DNA of 64,000 nt from Ornithodoros turicata (lineage: Eukaryota; Arthropoda; Arachnida; Ixodida; Argasidae): positions 248,001-312,000 of the forward strand of contig NW_026999450.1 of NCBI RefSeq assembly GCF_037126465.1. The letters are read 5' to 3'. This document shows, in pieces, positions 1 to 11,483 of the stretch (position 1 is its first letter; every line of letters starts with the position of its first letter). A program made the translations under genes and the position numbers. The notes beneath the pieces are model-generated. The model made no database searches and was not told the DNA's origin. It saw only the letters and a program-made list of their open reading frames with translations.

Positions 1-1021
1 GCTCTCAGAATACTAAGGTAGGCAACTATACGTACTTGCCAGCTCCCTGTAGCCTCACTAAACAATGACTTTGTTTCGGTCACAGACAATGAAAGGAACA
101 CCGAACATCATCCGCCATGCTATGCACTTATTGCCGAAATTTCTAAATGGGTAAAAGGGGCCATTTAAAAGGCAAATAATGCTAATGTTCAAGGGAGGAC
201 AATAAGCATTCCAACTCAACGAAATACACTTATTTCGTGTGAAATTCGACCCCGCCAGAATATCGAATATTTGCAGGCGACCCCGCCTGTAAGCGTGTTT
301 CTTTTCTCTCTTTCTGGAGAACAGGCGCTCCCGGGCTATACGCGTGTTCTTAAATATTTTCACCTACAAAATATATTTCACAGCAAAAGAGTTTAGCGGT
401 TTAGCATTCAGTATCTTGAAGCACTGAAGGCTGCACACCATATTTTCTAGACGTGCCTCGGACGTCTGATATTTCCTCCGTAAAAGCGAAACGCAAATGT
501 CGTTCTGATGCATCCCATGGAGATCGCATCGATATCCTGATATTCAGGCCGTTCGCGACCATGTAAGGAGGTCCTGGGGATATTATTGGTTCATTGGGTG
601 ACTAGTCAGTAAAAGAAGCTGTTTTTTCTTGATTTCTCTGCGTTGAATGATGGATGTGAACAAACGACGTTTCGTTACGCATGAACTACACGTCTAGGAT
701 GGTCACACAAGGGTGGACTTTTGCAAACGAGAGTAGAAATTGTCTGCAAATTGCTAGCACGCACTAGGAGTCAACAACAGATCACAGGAACCATTGTGAT
801 ATTTTATTGCACAACGACGTAATGCAACGACCGAAAAACGTAACGATAAACTCACATAGATTGCAGCCTCGCTACCGTGTATCAACGGTGCAAAGGCAGT
901 TGAAGGCAGCAGTGAATTACACACGGAGGTACAAGCCAAGGCAAAAATGTTGGTGTACAGTCTGAAGCTTGGTAACGTATATGTAAAATCCACCGATTGC
1001 GGTGCGGTCCACTGTGATGGT
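1..1021. other. No gene recognised
   Basis: Only short open frames are present (for example 58-363 minus, 101 codons). They have no recognisable motif, signal peptide or splice context. It lies downstream of the minus-strand ionotropic receptor, so its 3' UTR should fall in the right part; I could not pick a poly(A) site with confidence. Confidence 0.4.
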
Positions 1022-2860
1022 TTAATGCGCAAGGTGATGAAATGTTCGAAATGGGAAGCGCATGTTTCTCACCATGCGTCTCCTGGCCACCCTGATTACG
1101 TGCTTGATTGCGCCGTTGTAACGATGGAATATCATTTCAGCCAAAAAGGCGGCAGTAGATATCAGCATGCCCGTTGTCCACAGAAGGAAAGGTGGCCGCA
1201 AATCGGTCATGGTCAGCGCTTTCTGTTCTGATGTCTGCGGGAAGTTGTCGTTGTCGTTTTGATGTGACACGCTGAACGCTTCCAAGTTCCGAGCCTCTTC
1301 ATATAATCCGGCCTCTACACCCTGAGTCACGACTTTCCGGGTGCTCTGAAGGTAGGGTGAAGTAACCCCCATCACTGGACCGAGGATTAGGGTCTTCGGG
1401 AGTTCATCAACCTTCCTGTAGCCCATTTGTAGTAGTTCGTTGGCCGATTCAACGCAATCTAGGCGGTTGCTCATTATTACGTAAGTATCCTTCCTATCAT
1501 TTCTTCGCTTAATGGACCCATCCCTGTTGTAGCACTCACATCCACCTTGTATAGGATTTGTGGGATGAAACCCGTTATACGGGTCGCAGCGGCTAGCACT
1601 TTGCAAATAGCAAGCTCTGTAACCTTTACTTGAAAACAGGTTGTCATCCCAATTTTCTATTCCTTTTTGGAGCGGCATGTCTCTCAAGTATGACGTTAGT
1701 AATCCTTAAAAAGCCGTGGGTACGATCGTCCCGACAATTAGCCAAACTGCAAAAATTATGCGCAAAGGTTGGTAGTTGAGAAACGCCGTTGTGTGCACTA
1801 CGCTCTGCCTTAGTAGGGATTTGATAAGTAGAATAGCCACTTGCACTAAGTCTGCTCTGTTCGGAACTTTCATATAAAGGTAAGAGAAACCAATAAGCGT
1901 GAAAGCGACAAATGAAAACAGTAGAGATAACCACACTTGCCAGCTGAACGGTATCAGTAGAACCATTTCCTTTGGCGTCTGCGTCGGTTTCTCCGCGTAA
2001 AACGAATAATACAAGCAATCAAAATACCCTCCGAAGACGGCGTTATCATACAACGCGTGATACATATGATAGCCTACCTCAGCAATACCGTTACCACTGC
2101 GCACAATTTTAAAGAATGCATTCGCGAATACGCGAGACCGCCTTTTGTGGAAGTCGATCTCAACTATAGTGACTGTCGCATTCCTATGTCGCAGTGAGAT
2201 GATCAACGTTTTCACATTGGGGTGAATGCACATCACGTCCTTCGTGCAAATAAACACTAAGTTCTGCCCTTCAAACTTCCGGCTTCTCACGAGGTTCTTC
2301 GGAAGCATATATTGCGGGTTACATGTAAGGCATTCTTCCGAACTGTAGTCCCTCAGGTAAGCACTGTCGTTGGCGATAGTGACATTAAAGACTCCAGTGT
2401 ACGAAAACAGATCTAAAATGTCCTTCAATTGTCCTACTGAATTAAGTAGACCTTTTGTCCTCGTTGGATCAGCGCCTTCTGGTAACATGTACAGCTGCAA
2501 GGCATAGTGTCGGAAAGTGGTGAAAGCTCTCAACAAATCGTTATAAGTGCAAATTACGTGGAACACTCGGCCCTCCAGACGTGTTACTATCAAGTCACTG
2601 TTCACTGTAGCTTCGAAGATATTCATGTCTATCCAAACAGCGATGGGAACGTCAACGTTATGAAGGAACTTAACGAAATCTTGAGAATAAGTGTCCACAC
2701 ACCGAACCGGTATGCTAACGTCCACTGGCCTGTTTGATGCGAAAACACTGATCAGTTGAGGAAGAATGTCGGACGTCAGCAAGTCTTCCATGGAACCAAG
2801 TGTCTGAGGGCATGTTGTCATATTGAAGAGGGATGCAATCACAATTGCTGCGAGGAGCAT
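1022..2860 (-). pseudogene. Ionotropic receptor (IR)-like chemoreceptor with one in-frame stop
   Basis: The frame encodes a variant ionotropic glutamate receptor of the protostome IR family, a ligand-gated cation channel subunit of the chemosensory membrane. I start it at the Met codon 2858-2860 because a hydrophobic signal peptide (MLLAAIVIASLFN) follows at once; the frame stays open to 3100, but those residues are basic and UTR-like. Length is 612 codons, normal for divergent IRs. In order: extracellular ligand-binding half with NxT sites; TM1 about residues 308-330 (QVWLSLLFSFVAFTLIGFSY); pore loop 338-355; TM3 366-391 (IIFAVWLIVGTIVPTAF, stop, GLLTSYL); second ligand-binding half; TM4 about 556-578 (PPFLLWTTGMLISTAAFLAE); short basic tail. 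The only defect is TAA at 1706-1708 (codon 385), inside the conserved TM3 motif. Reading frame continues for 227 codons with no other stop or frameshift. It looks intronless. It is a recent pseudogene, a null allele, a sequencing error, or a readthrough gene. The family call is strong; the ligand is unknown. Confidence 0.85.
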
Positions 2861-3319
2861 GGTCCAGTCGCGAGGTAAGTGGCGAAAGTGAGTGCGTGGT
2901 GACTCCACTAAGCTCCTATGAGTTCGATTCTCTACGTACATATACGTACTTGTCTCTCCAGGAGCAGTATCCTCTGCACATTTGTGAATACGAGACCGCC
3001 GGTCGATTTTAATCTTCGAAGTGACAGGCGCTCTGACTTCCACCCGCGAGATCGAGAACGATATCCACTTCAACCGGCGCGAGCATCTTGATATGCGCAA
3101 TCATGTACGCAATCAGCCGATCAGCGCGGTTAGGGAGAAGGCAACAGGCAGCAATCACACGATAATTTAATTCTTTAGAGTGGTGAAAGCGTCGACTCTT
3201 TGGACGCCCGCGTGGTTTGCATAGAGCCACATGGTGTGCGACGTTTATACGCATTGTCGCGCTCACTCTTTTTTGTTTTCTAGGGTCACCGAATCTTATA
3301 CTCGTCTTGATGAATACGT
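2861..3319. other. Upstream region of the IR gene; nothing recognised
   Basis: This would hold the promoter and 5' UTR of the minus-strand receptor. I see no convincing TATA box or initiator and no other gene. The minus frame continues open to 3100 but is basic and not receptor-like. Confidence 0.35.
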
Positions 3320-3838
3320 TTTCTTTCCTTCTTTATCTATTTGTTTACCCTCAAGTCGCGAGGAATTACAGAGGGGACTGGAAATAACAATGATGCACAC
3401 ACATAACAGTTACTTATAAAAAGTTACATATCAAAGACGTCACAAAGTAACGCACGGAACCTTGGTGGGTCCCGGACCACTGCAATGGTCGCAAGTGAGT
3501 CATTCCAACCACTAGCTGTCTTAGGTGTGAATGAGGTCCAGAGGTGATTAGTTCGGCTAAAAGGAATGAGTACTTTTTCAGGATGATCCAAGTACCAGAT
3601 ATACGGTGAGGAGGAGAAACAAGAGAATACCTGGGAAGAGTGTCAATATATTATATTTTATGAAATAGCGACAGACGAGATATTTTACGGCGTAGAGAAA
3701 GAGGTGGTAGAGAGGCGCGAGCTCGCTAACACTGGAATGACGTGAATGGTGTGAAAAAACGAAGCGATCAGCCCTGTTTTGTACCGATCCTACTTTCCCA
3801 ATGATCCTGGTAAGGATCTCAAATAGACGCCGCGGTTC
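3320..3838 (-). mobile_element. 5'-truncated LINE fragment, same family as element E
   Basis: The sequence matches the 3' portion of the LINE at 23762-25563: pyrimidine tail (TTTC/CTTT) at 3320-3336, then the same 3' UTR and the end of the reverse-transcriptase frame. On the minus strand the shared peptide SVQNRADRFVFSHHSRHSSV parallels SVQNRAVRFIFSDYSRHSSV in E. It has many substitutions, so it is older than E. Homology stops near 3838, giving a 5'-truncated copy, the usual product of aborted target-primed reverse transcription. Confidence 0.8.
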
Positions 3839-5003
3839 TTTTTTATCGGTTTGGTCACCATGAGCGCAATCCATTTATTGCCAATGCTGTGTTGAATTGT
3901 CTAACACCCACAAAACATTTTTGTGTCATGGCGTCTATCGAATATTTTGGGTCTTTAGCATGTCTTCAGTCATCCAGGGTGGCGGAGCTCCACACACTCT
4001 GCTTGCTGGGGTACCATAGAAATCTGAACTGACTCCCGTCACGTTTTGGCCACGATGGGCTTTGTGAAGGAGTCTGTTGCTGCTGCCATGCTTTGAAAGC
4101 TCGCCTTATTCTTCGCATCTATTGCTGAGTTGCCTTCATCGCGGTGTTCGTCCTCCACCTGGCCTGTACCTACGCAACGTTGTTATCCAAGAAAATACCG
4201 AGCTTTTGTCTCGTACTAAGTAAGGGCGATAGCGCACTTAAACCCACTAATGGAGATTTTCTTGTTATCTCAAGAGACCTATACGTATTCATATGCAGAG
4301 AAACAAAAAACAATTCACCCGAGTCCCGCAAAAAAAAATTAAATATGTGTCGTTCCGTGGGTATTTTCTGCGCAACATGCGACTCGCGACAGAAGAAAAC
4401 CGGTCCGACACCCCTCCTTGCTTCATTCTCGCTCCTACGTCAGATAATTGTGCGTTGTTCCGTTTGAGGCAGAAGCTTGCAAAATGAAACGTTCAAGGGC
4501 AGGTGCACATCCTCCTATAAATGCACGTCCTTTGAGCGCATGTGTATTTACCCGTGTGCAATATTACAGCTTTTTGCAGCCATGCAGATAAATTAACGCT
4601 TATCGTTGCTTTATGACAAAATTTCCCTCATTTCCGTCAATGTAATGTTTTCCGTAACATTACATTCGAGCATCATTTCAAAAACGTCTCGCTCAGACAT
4701 GGTTTAGATATGAGATAGCGCCTTCTACGAACCGCGGATATTTAATTTAAATACGATGGGTTTCTTCAAATCCCCAGCACTGATGAGCCGCGCGTCCGCA
4801 AGATGCGCTGCGGGCGCTGCACATTGGCCCACGAGATCTACATCATGATTGGACAATGGTAACGGACTTACGACTACCGTAACTGACGACAGCAACAGCT
4901 GCAATGAAAACGAGTAGAATGATGATGATAATGAACTTGAGAAATCAGCTTCTCTCTTTGGTTACATGTCATTTGTGCTCCTGACGACGTTTTCCCATCG
5001 GCA
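3839..5003. other. No gene recognised
   Basis: Low-complexity A-rich stretches and short frames only. A small perfect hairpin with 11-bp arms (AATGTAATGTT / AACATTACATT) sits near 4639-4666; its role is unknown. Confidence 0.35.
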
Positions 5004-5360
5004 TTAAAGGGACTCTGACCAGAAGTTCGACAAATCTTTCGTTTGCATCTATTACGGAGGTATAATATGCCTCCAAGCCACACGCGAAATATTTTGGCTG
5101 TGCGCGGCGGCAAAGTTTGCCAAATGGCGAGCTGAAAACCGGCTTCGCTTTTCCTCCTCAACTCGCGCAATCGGGGCCGAAATCTAGCCTCTTTGTAGTG
5201 GACATCCTCCAATTTCCGTGTGTGTGACGAATGCACGAGGTCCACGTCCAGGTCATAATGCCGAAGGAGATCGAATGCTTGTGCTGCCAGGAGCTCGAAT
5301 ACACTGCCGAATGACTGCAGTATGAGTGCATTACAACTCACGAAGATTTCCAACTTCTAT
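5004..5360 (-). repeat. Dispersed repeat with TTAAAGGGACTCTGACCAG end
   Basis: The end motif at 5004-5022 recurs inverted at 10807-10825. It begins with TTAA, which could be a DNA-transposon terminus with a TTAA target, but I found no matching opposite end. A 159-codon minus frame (4874-5353) runs through the repeat; its composition (a His/Cys-rich tail) does not suggest a gene. Confidence 0.35.
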
Positions 5361-6239
5361 GCTTCAATATGACTGTCCTGAAGGTCGCATATTGAACTCC
5401 GTGGGCAGCGCGAACCTGTGAGCGACTATATTCACAAGTAAGTCACGTGTGTCCTTGTCGAACGATGTTAAAATTTGGGCGCCCAAAACTGGTTTGGACC
5501 TGCATTAAGTCGTTAAAAACTCCAGTACAGGGCGCAGCACGTAAAAAGACTGTACAGTACACAACTCTGAACCGGAGAAAACCAATAGAATTGTCAGTGT
5601 GCTGTGTCCTGAGTCACGTTTTTATGTATTGCCCTGTGCATAAGGTTTTAGCGTAGGTTTTTAGCGACATTGAGTGTTCTTGATTGTCGATTCAGTGAAA
5701 AGTAAAACAATGTTGGTTTCTAAAAGAACACAGCATGTGTAGTAATGTACAGGGTGTGGGCAGGTAAACTGCAGCTGCTCTCAAGTACATGTAGAAATGA
5801 CACTGCACACACACTGTACTGTAACCGGTTACCTATTTGCCTAAACTATATTTTATGTACATCTGTGTAGATGATGCAGATACACTGCATCGTCAGTTTG
5901 CAAGATGAGTATGGCACAAGCTTGGGAAAAACAAGAGCATGGTCATCCTAGCCTGTGCAGTGAAGAGGGTCTGGCAAGCCTTTCCCACAGAAAATGCCAC
6001 AGGCTTCAAGTACCCAAGATCCTAACTGGAGGTACCTCTTCGCACAGCTGGTCTATCGCATTTAAAATAATTCAGCATCTGTATTTGGGATGATTTATAG
6101 CTCTCAGGATGATGCATGGTTCATGAGTTCAATATGTTGTGTCGAAACACAACACTAATCCTTTTTAATGAGTCTTGCAGAACGATAGACGAGCACTCCT
6201 TTCGTGACATTGTGTACCATTGCTACAGTGAACAATTTC
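5361..6239. other. No gene recognised
   Basis: Short frames only (5447-5656, 5905-6093, both plus) without motifs. No repeat matching another part of the window was found. Confidence 0.3.
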
Positions 6240-6400
6240 TTGAGCAAGACTGATGAACGAACGAAAAACAGAGTCTGTCTTCCAAATATGTATGTTCCTT
6301 GTAACTTCCACATTTGTTAAGTGACCCATGTTGATGTCCCCCCGCCCTCATGTAATGCCTGTGAGGGCCTTTGAGATATATTCATAAATAAATAAATATG
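6240..6400 (+). mobile_element. LINE 3' end with hairpin and AAAT tail
   Basis: A GCCCTC...GAGGGC stem (6344-6368) is followed about 18 bases later by an AAATAAATAAATA tail. This matches the pattern of every other LINE 3' end in the window: a small hairpin, then a short microsatellite. No coding sequence of the element is left, so this is a severely 5'-truncated or decayed copy. Confidence 0.5.
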
Positions 6401-6465
6401 AAAACCGGAAAAAGATGTAACACCTATCCTCTCTTTGTGTGAATGATACATAAACATTCTCAGAA

Positions 6466-6626
6466 GATCCATGACTTGAAAACCCGAGACGAGGTAGGGA
6501 CGATAACAGACAAACACAAACACGGTCTCAGAGATCCAACGGTCCCAGAGATCACGGTCTCAGAGACCGTGTTTGTGTCTGTCTGTTATCGTCACTACCT
6601 CGTCTCGGGTTTTCAAGTCATGGATC
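6466..6626. repeat. 161-bp near-perfect inverted repeat (hairpin)
   Basis: Arms of about 69 bp (6466-6534 and 6558-6626) pair with only two or three mismatches, leaving a short centre. The arms begin GATCCATGACTTGAAAACCC and end with its complement. It may come from head-to-head insertion of retroelement ends, or be the tip of a foldback element. Confidence 0.75.
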
Positions 6627-7790
6627 GTCACCACCAGCTCACTTCCTACCTAAATTTCCTCTCGTTATCATTCTCAGAAGATTTGTACATAGTCACACTT
6701 TGCCTCATTTTGCCTAAAGCCTAGTTCCACCTCTGACATCATCTCCACATCTTCAATCTCCAAAGCAGTACAACGCTAAAGTAATCAGCTACTACATAAA
6801 AAAAGGAGGGGGAGGAAAACAAAAGCTGGCACATCTAAAATTCGAAGAAACCCTGGTGCTTTCACGGGGCTACTCACGGCTCAGTCCTGGATCAGATCCC
6901 GATGGAAAACAGCTTTTCTGAGCCTCAGTGATAGATTCCCTTGATTGCACTGACTGTGATGCACAACTCATGGGCTTGGTGGCAAGTGGGCTTGCGTCTG
7001 ATAGTACAATTTGGAATAAAGGGAGCAAGGAACATCTCTCTACAGTCTTAAGAAGGATATCAACATTACCTGTCAAGGTACAGCATTTCATGTTGCTTTC
7101 AGTAAGTACAACACTCCTCATAGCAGTTACCATTCGTGTTGGGAAAGCATGCTGAAGTTAGCTCAGGCAGTGCATCCAGAACTATGAATCAGGTTCATAG
7201 AGAGCACCTGGTGAGAGGGACAGCAACAGTGTCCAGTAAAGACTCTCCAGGAATTTTGTGCAGGTTTTGGGGTCACACCTTTTAATAGCGTTGATGGAAA
7301 GCAGGGTGTGTGAAACACTGACCTCTGGTAGATGAATTCTTGTTATTTATAACCAGGTACCCATGTTCTAGTAATCTAGAAAAAGCCTTGGCTCTCTTGG
7401 AGGAAATTGCTAATGAATCTTGAGTGTCTTTTGTGGAAACAGGTTGTAACCGCCTTTCTATCCACCCTTCTTAGTTGCCCTAGCAAAACCAAATATGTAA
7501 TGCTGTACACCAATATCTGATGCTAGCACACTAATTGCGTTGAGTGTTCTCAGGCTTCTGAAATGGAGCTACCTTGTACATACGCTGTGCCATATCGGCA
7601 AGAACATAAATCAGACTGCCTTTACTTTTTAAATTGGCCCTTCAGTGCTTCATGTGACTGCAAGAATGGCACCCTCAAAATGATAGGCAATGAGAATGAT
7701 TTCTGCAATGCATTGAGCTTTGTGAAACAACAACTTTATTTGAAAATATATTCCAAAAGCCGGGTGACAACCTCATAATGTAGCATCCTT
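6627..7790. other. No gene established; one exon-like frame
   Basis: A plus frame at 6928-7155 (75 codons) has a protein-like composition and a GT after a lysine codon near 7077, but an in-frame TGA lies just upstream and I recognise no domain. The minus frame 6870-7133 overlaps it. Neither is annotated as a gene. Confidence 0.3.
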
Positions 7791-8410
7791 TACTGCAAAC
7801 ACCGCTCAACACAACGATTAAAAACAGAGCGTAAACGTTTTGTCGCCTATCCGGGTGGCATCATCAGTACAACAAAGGCGAAAGACGAGCACATCAGCCT
7901 ATCTAATAGGGCATCATACACATCCGATAGGGGGCCACGGTTTGTATTACAGGCTGAAGCATCACGCCTGATGAAGCAGGATTCTAAGAACTTTCTAGGG
8001 TCCATCGCTAGTCATGTGCAAAGGTTACTGCACCATCAAAATATATGTCCCTTAGGACAGCAATGGTAGATTAATTCGGTCTTGGTTAGTTAAGCTAATC
8101 ACTAGTAGCCCTGGCAACGTCCCTTGTGTGCTTTTTTAGTCTTGTCCCGCGTCTTTTGTCTATCTCGCCAATGTAGGTTGCATCACATTCTACGCACTCA
8201 ACTTGATATGCACAGTCAAAATGCCTGATGGGCACAGTGCCCTCCAAATCGCGTATGAAACACGTTGGATGAAAGGAATGCGCACCACCGATTTGACTCA
8301 TTTGATGTTGGTTTGGATTGTTCTCTGTTGTAGGGATGATGCCAACTGGATAGGCAATGAAACGTTTACTCTATTCTTAATTGTTGTGTTAAGCCGGTGT
8401 TCTCAGTAAA
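7791..8410 (-). mobile_element. Penelope-like element fragment (GIY-YIG endonuclease end)
   Basis: PLEs are retroelements with a reverse transcriptase fused to a GIY-YIG endonuclease. The minus frame 8095-8301 reads CVECDATYIGEIDKRRGTRL, with the Cys pair, the YIG core and the downstream Arg expected of the PLE endonuclease. Toward lower coordinates follows a non-coding end holding a hammerhead-like core (7833-7868), as in PLE terminal repeats. The reverse-transcriptase part is absent, so this is a partial, inactive copy. It is a different PLE lineage from the pair at 53-56 kb. Confidence 0.65.
7833..7868 (-). ncRNA. Hammerhead-ribozyme-like core in a PLE end (degenerate)
   Basis: On the minus strand CTGATGA (7867-7861) is followed by a TGCC...GGCG stem and then GACAAAACG, resembling the hammerhead order CUGANGA, stem II, GAAAC. 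The second core box is disrupted (GACAAAAC rather than GAAAC), so this copy is probably inactive. Hammerheads are known in PLE terminal repeats. I did not fold it. Confidence 0.4.
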
Positions 8411-8789
8411 GGATTTTACATTATGAACTTTGTTTGAATGATGATTAGTGGCGAGCTTCATACCCTGGGCCACTACTCTAACAATTGCTTGTGGTAGTGT
8501 GGCGAAATGGAATAACGAGCCTTGTAAACAATGTACTTGGAAATATATTTATTTATATCTCATAGGTTGGAAGAACCCAGTGTAGGGTTACATAACGGAG
8601 AGGCATGTAATCATACAAGACCGATCACCAAAAGGGGTAGCTTTTGACTAGATTAAAATGTGAAGTGATTGTAACATAACAAATGCTGCATGGTGGCGAT
8701 ATGATAGGTTCTCCTCACGAGTTGTCGCCACGGTTACGGTTAGTTGAGAAACTGCATATCCAGTTAGCAGGATCAAATTTTAATTAGGC
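8411..8789. other. No gene recognised
   Basis: Unique-looking sequence between two retroelement relics, with no frame or repeat of note. Confidence 0.3.
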
Positions 8790-9112
8790 TACTTTGGCCA
8801 ACACGCCAGCATACAGCACAGTGTCAAAAGCCCTTACAAAATAAAAAAATACTACATCTACGTGGACCCAGAAATCAAGACAGTTCAAAATGCTGTGAAC
8901 GAATTCCACTACGTTAGTTTTGCTTGAATACCCTTTTCTAAAGCCATGCTGGAATTTAAAAAAAAGAAATCGACAGACTCAACTTGGTTGACAACGTGCT
9001 AGCACATGATGTGCTCGATTAGTTTACAGGGAACCCTAAAAAGTGGAGCTGGTTAATAGATAGAAGGAGCATGGTTGTCACCTCTTCTGAAGACAGGAAT
9101 TAGCTTGGGACC
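8790..9112 (-). pseudogene. LINE reverse-transcriptase relic
   Basis: Minus-strand translation gives RVPCKLIEHIM, then FQHGFRKGYSSKTNVVEFVH, then FVRAFDTVLYAG. These parallel VPCKLLEHVV, VQHGFRRGLSCETQLAYFTY and FRKAFDKVPHHL in element E, so this is the fingers-to-motif-A part of the same or a sister LINE clade. The catalytic motif A aspartate region is altered (FYFVRAFD), and stops and a poly-T/A expansion break the frame. The YADD half is missing. It is an old, dead copy. Confidence 0.75.
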
Positions 9113-10528
9113 TATGTCCTCGACTCACACACATACTAAGTACCTTTCACACAGATTAACGTATCTTCGTTCCAGCTCTTTCACTTTCAGATGTTCATCT
9201 CTGTCGAGTGGTCTGTCATTCTTGTAATACAGATTGAAATTGAAATGCAGGTGCATAAGGGATGCTCTGAAAGAAAAGTGTTTGGTTTTAGTCCTCTTAA
9301 TGTTTCCGAAAATAAAAACAAACTTCACGGTGACAATACTTCTGAAATGAGCAATTCCAGGATGACAGCAAAAAATATATCTCGCCATATGATTATATTC
9401 ACCTGGCACTTCAATTGAATAATGGCAGTTGAAGATGATGATGATTCAATTTAATGGCACATAAGCAACTCGGGCAAAACCATGGTAAAACTGTGACTTG
9501 TTAAATATCAGACGATTATACTAAAATACCATACTTTGTTGGTTGGTAAATTGAGATATAGACAAAAACATGATATGATAAAAATAAGCAATTGAAGAAA
9601 AGGCAATTGTTGGCTTTGTGTGACTGATGTCGAGCTTGCCACACTACGTGTTGAATAATAATGTACGCTGATATGCTGTAGCATATAAAGTACAATCATA
9701 CACACGCTCAATAGGTGGTGGATATGTGAAACCAATATAGACATACTTACATTTCAAACTTTCTTGAAAAAGGCAGTCCAAGTCTGTCGGATTTGCCAGA
9801 CTCTATACAAAGCCAGTAAGCACAGTGTGGAAAGACTGTTTCATCTTTCGAAAGCGGAGGTGCAGCTACCACGACGCTTCCCCATCTCAATGCTTCGGAG
9901 CGGCATAGCCTAGTAAGAAGCCATCAGAAGGATCTCATTAAGATAACTTGATTGAAAAAGTGGAGGGTTCTGTGGGATACGTAAGAAAGCGTACGCGTTA
10001 CACAACAGCTACGAGAATGATAGACTGCACTTGCATGGTTTTCAGTACGTAGACTTGGAACTGAAAAATAAATCTGCTAACCTTGTTGAAACTACTTTGC
10101 CATGAGGACCACACGAGAGCACACTTGGTTTCTTTAGTTGAAGGTATCATCAGGTCCCCATGCTCCTTTGAGATGCAGCAGACAGATTTTCGCTGAGGCG
10201 AGTGACTGCCGTTGCGGTTCGTCGCTTCGCAGCAGATCAAGAACAGTACACCGCAACGATAGGTGAAACGTTCAGAATATGGCGACCAACTCCAACACCA
10301 ACCCAATGACCCGAACAAAGAGGATGAACCGGGAGTCACACAAGTTCGCAAGCTCGGCATACGGCATCCATTACAGCTGACCGGATACGGAAGCATATAT
10401 GGAACGCATGTACAGATTGAAAAGAAAATCGTAGAAACTGTTGCAGGTGATAAATTCAGGGTGTATTTTTCTTTTTGAGGCTCTGTAATAAAAACATATT
10501 AACATAGAAATGCCATTTCATGAAGGAA
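9113..10528. other. No gene recognised
   Basis: Contains a possible degenerate LINE tail near 9225-9245 (repeated TGAAAT) and a short GATGATGATG tract near 9434. The frames 9125-9409 (minus), 9508-9744 (minus) and 9998-10396 (minus) show no recognisable domain. Confidence 0.3.
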
Positions 10529-11086
10529 ATTGACAGGTATTGCGTGACCACGTGACCCGTTTCAGCCAATTGTGGGTGTTGCGAGTGGCCCCCGTGTTGA
10601 CGTCATCTTGATGGTGGGCCGGGGTGGATATTCTATATAAACGTATGTTTTCTCGGTTTGACGCTAGGCGTGCTGCACTCGGATGAAGTCGAATGTTTAA
10701 AATTCGAGTTTCGAGAAACCGCGGGGTTTTAATGCATGAATTTTCGCATGGAGAGTCCTTGTTGGGTGCTTTATCGACTGCAAGTACGAAAGAGCTCCCA
10801 CAGTTTCTGGTCAGAGTCCCTTTAAGCAATGTGTGAACGCGTAAAGCATACGCGGTGTTTCTTCCGCGGTAATGGTCGCGTGGTAATAGACTGTGCACAC
10901 AAATGTGCCGCCATTACACTCGGGTAGATGTTCAGAAACGCGCAACAAAGAATATACGGCTACTTTAACGAGAGGTGAACTCGTTTGCAGGCGACACCAG
11001 CGTTTCTGCACGAGGCCCATGGCAGCCCATGATGATAGAGAAGGCCTTCTTAGTGTCTCCTCTCCTTCCTTCGCTATGTGGACATA
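10529..11086. repeat. Dispersed-repeat sequence ending in a MITE-like motif
   Basis: The stretch to 10825 ends in CTGGTCAGAGTCCCTTTAA, the inverted form of the motif at 5004-5022, so it is probably one end of a non-autonomous DNA element. The rest to 11086 holds only overlapping short frames. Confidence 0.3.
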
Positions 11087-11483
11087 TACAGGGTGTATGT
11101 TTTTCTACGATACATATTTTTCATAAAAACTATAAGGGCTATAGACATCCTGTTTTCACTTCTATCATCTCTGGGCCGCCGGACGTTCTTGGCCATCTGT
11201 TGCTCAACCGTCGAATGACTAATTACCTAAAAATCGTTAATTAACTTTTTAACTATAAAAGCTACGACGTTATCCCAATGAGAACATCTGGTCCTTTCGG
11301 TCACCTGATACCGTAGCCGCTTTCAAAACAAAAATTAGTTCGATAGGTCGTCCGCAAAATATTCGTGAAGGAACACATTTATTTGTTTTATTTTGTTCAT
11401 TGCGCATCTTCGGAGACGCGTCTTTCCTTCACCCCCAATGTGAGATGGTGAAAGAGTACAGTGCCACCTCATGCGTCCAAAGG
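11087..11483 (+). mobile_element. Foldback DNA-element fragment (TACAGGGTGT end)
   Basis: Starts with TACAGGGTGT and runs through ATAAAAGCTACGA, CCCAATGAGAACATCT, GGTCACCTGATA and CACCCCCAATGTGAGATGGT. The same series occurs, inverted, at 28346-28851 and in both arms of 47079-47893. Only one arm is present. No transposase is encoded; the family is non-autonomous. Confidence 0.7.

Noticed and set aside
4874..5353. 159-codon minus frame
   Set aside because: Runs through a dispersed repeat end; biased composition and no motif.
6928..7155. 75-codon plus frame with CTDCDAQLMGLVASG
   Set aside because: In-frame stop just upstream, competing minus frame, no known domain.
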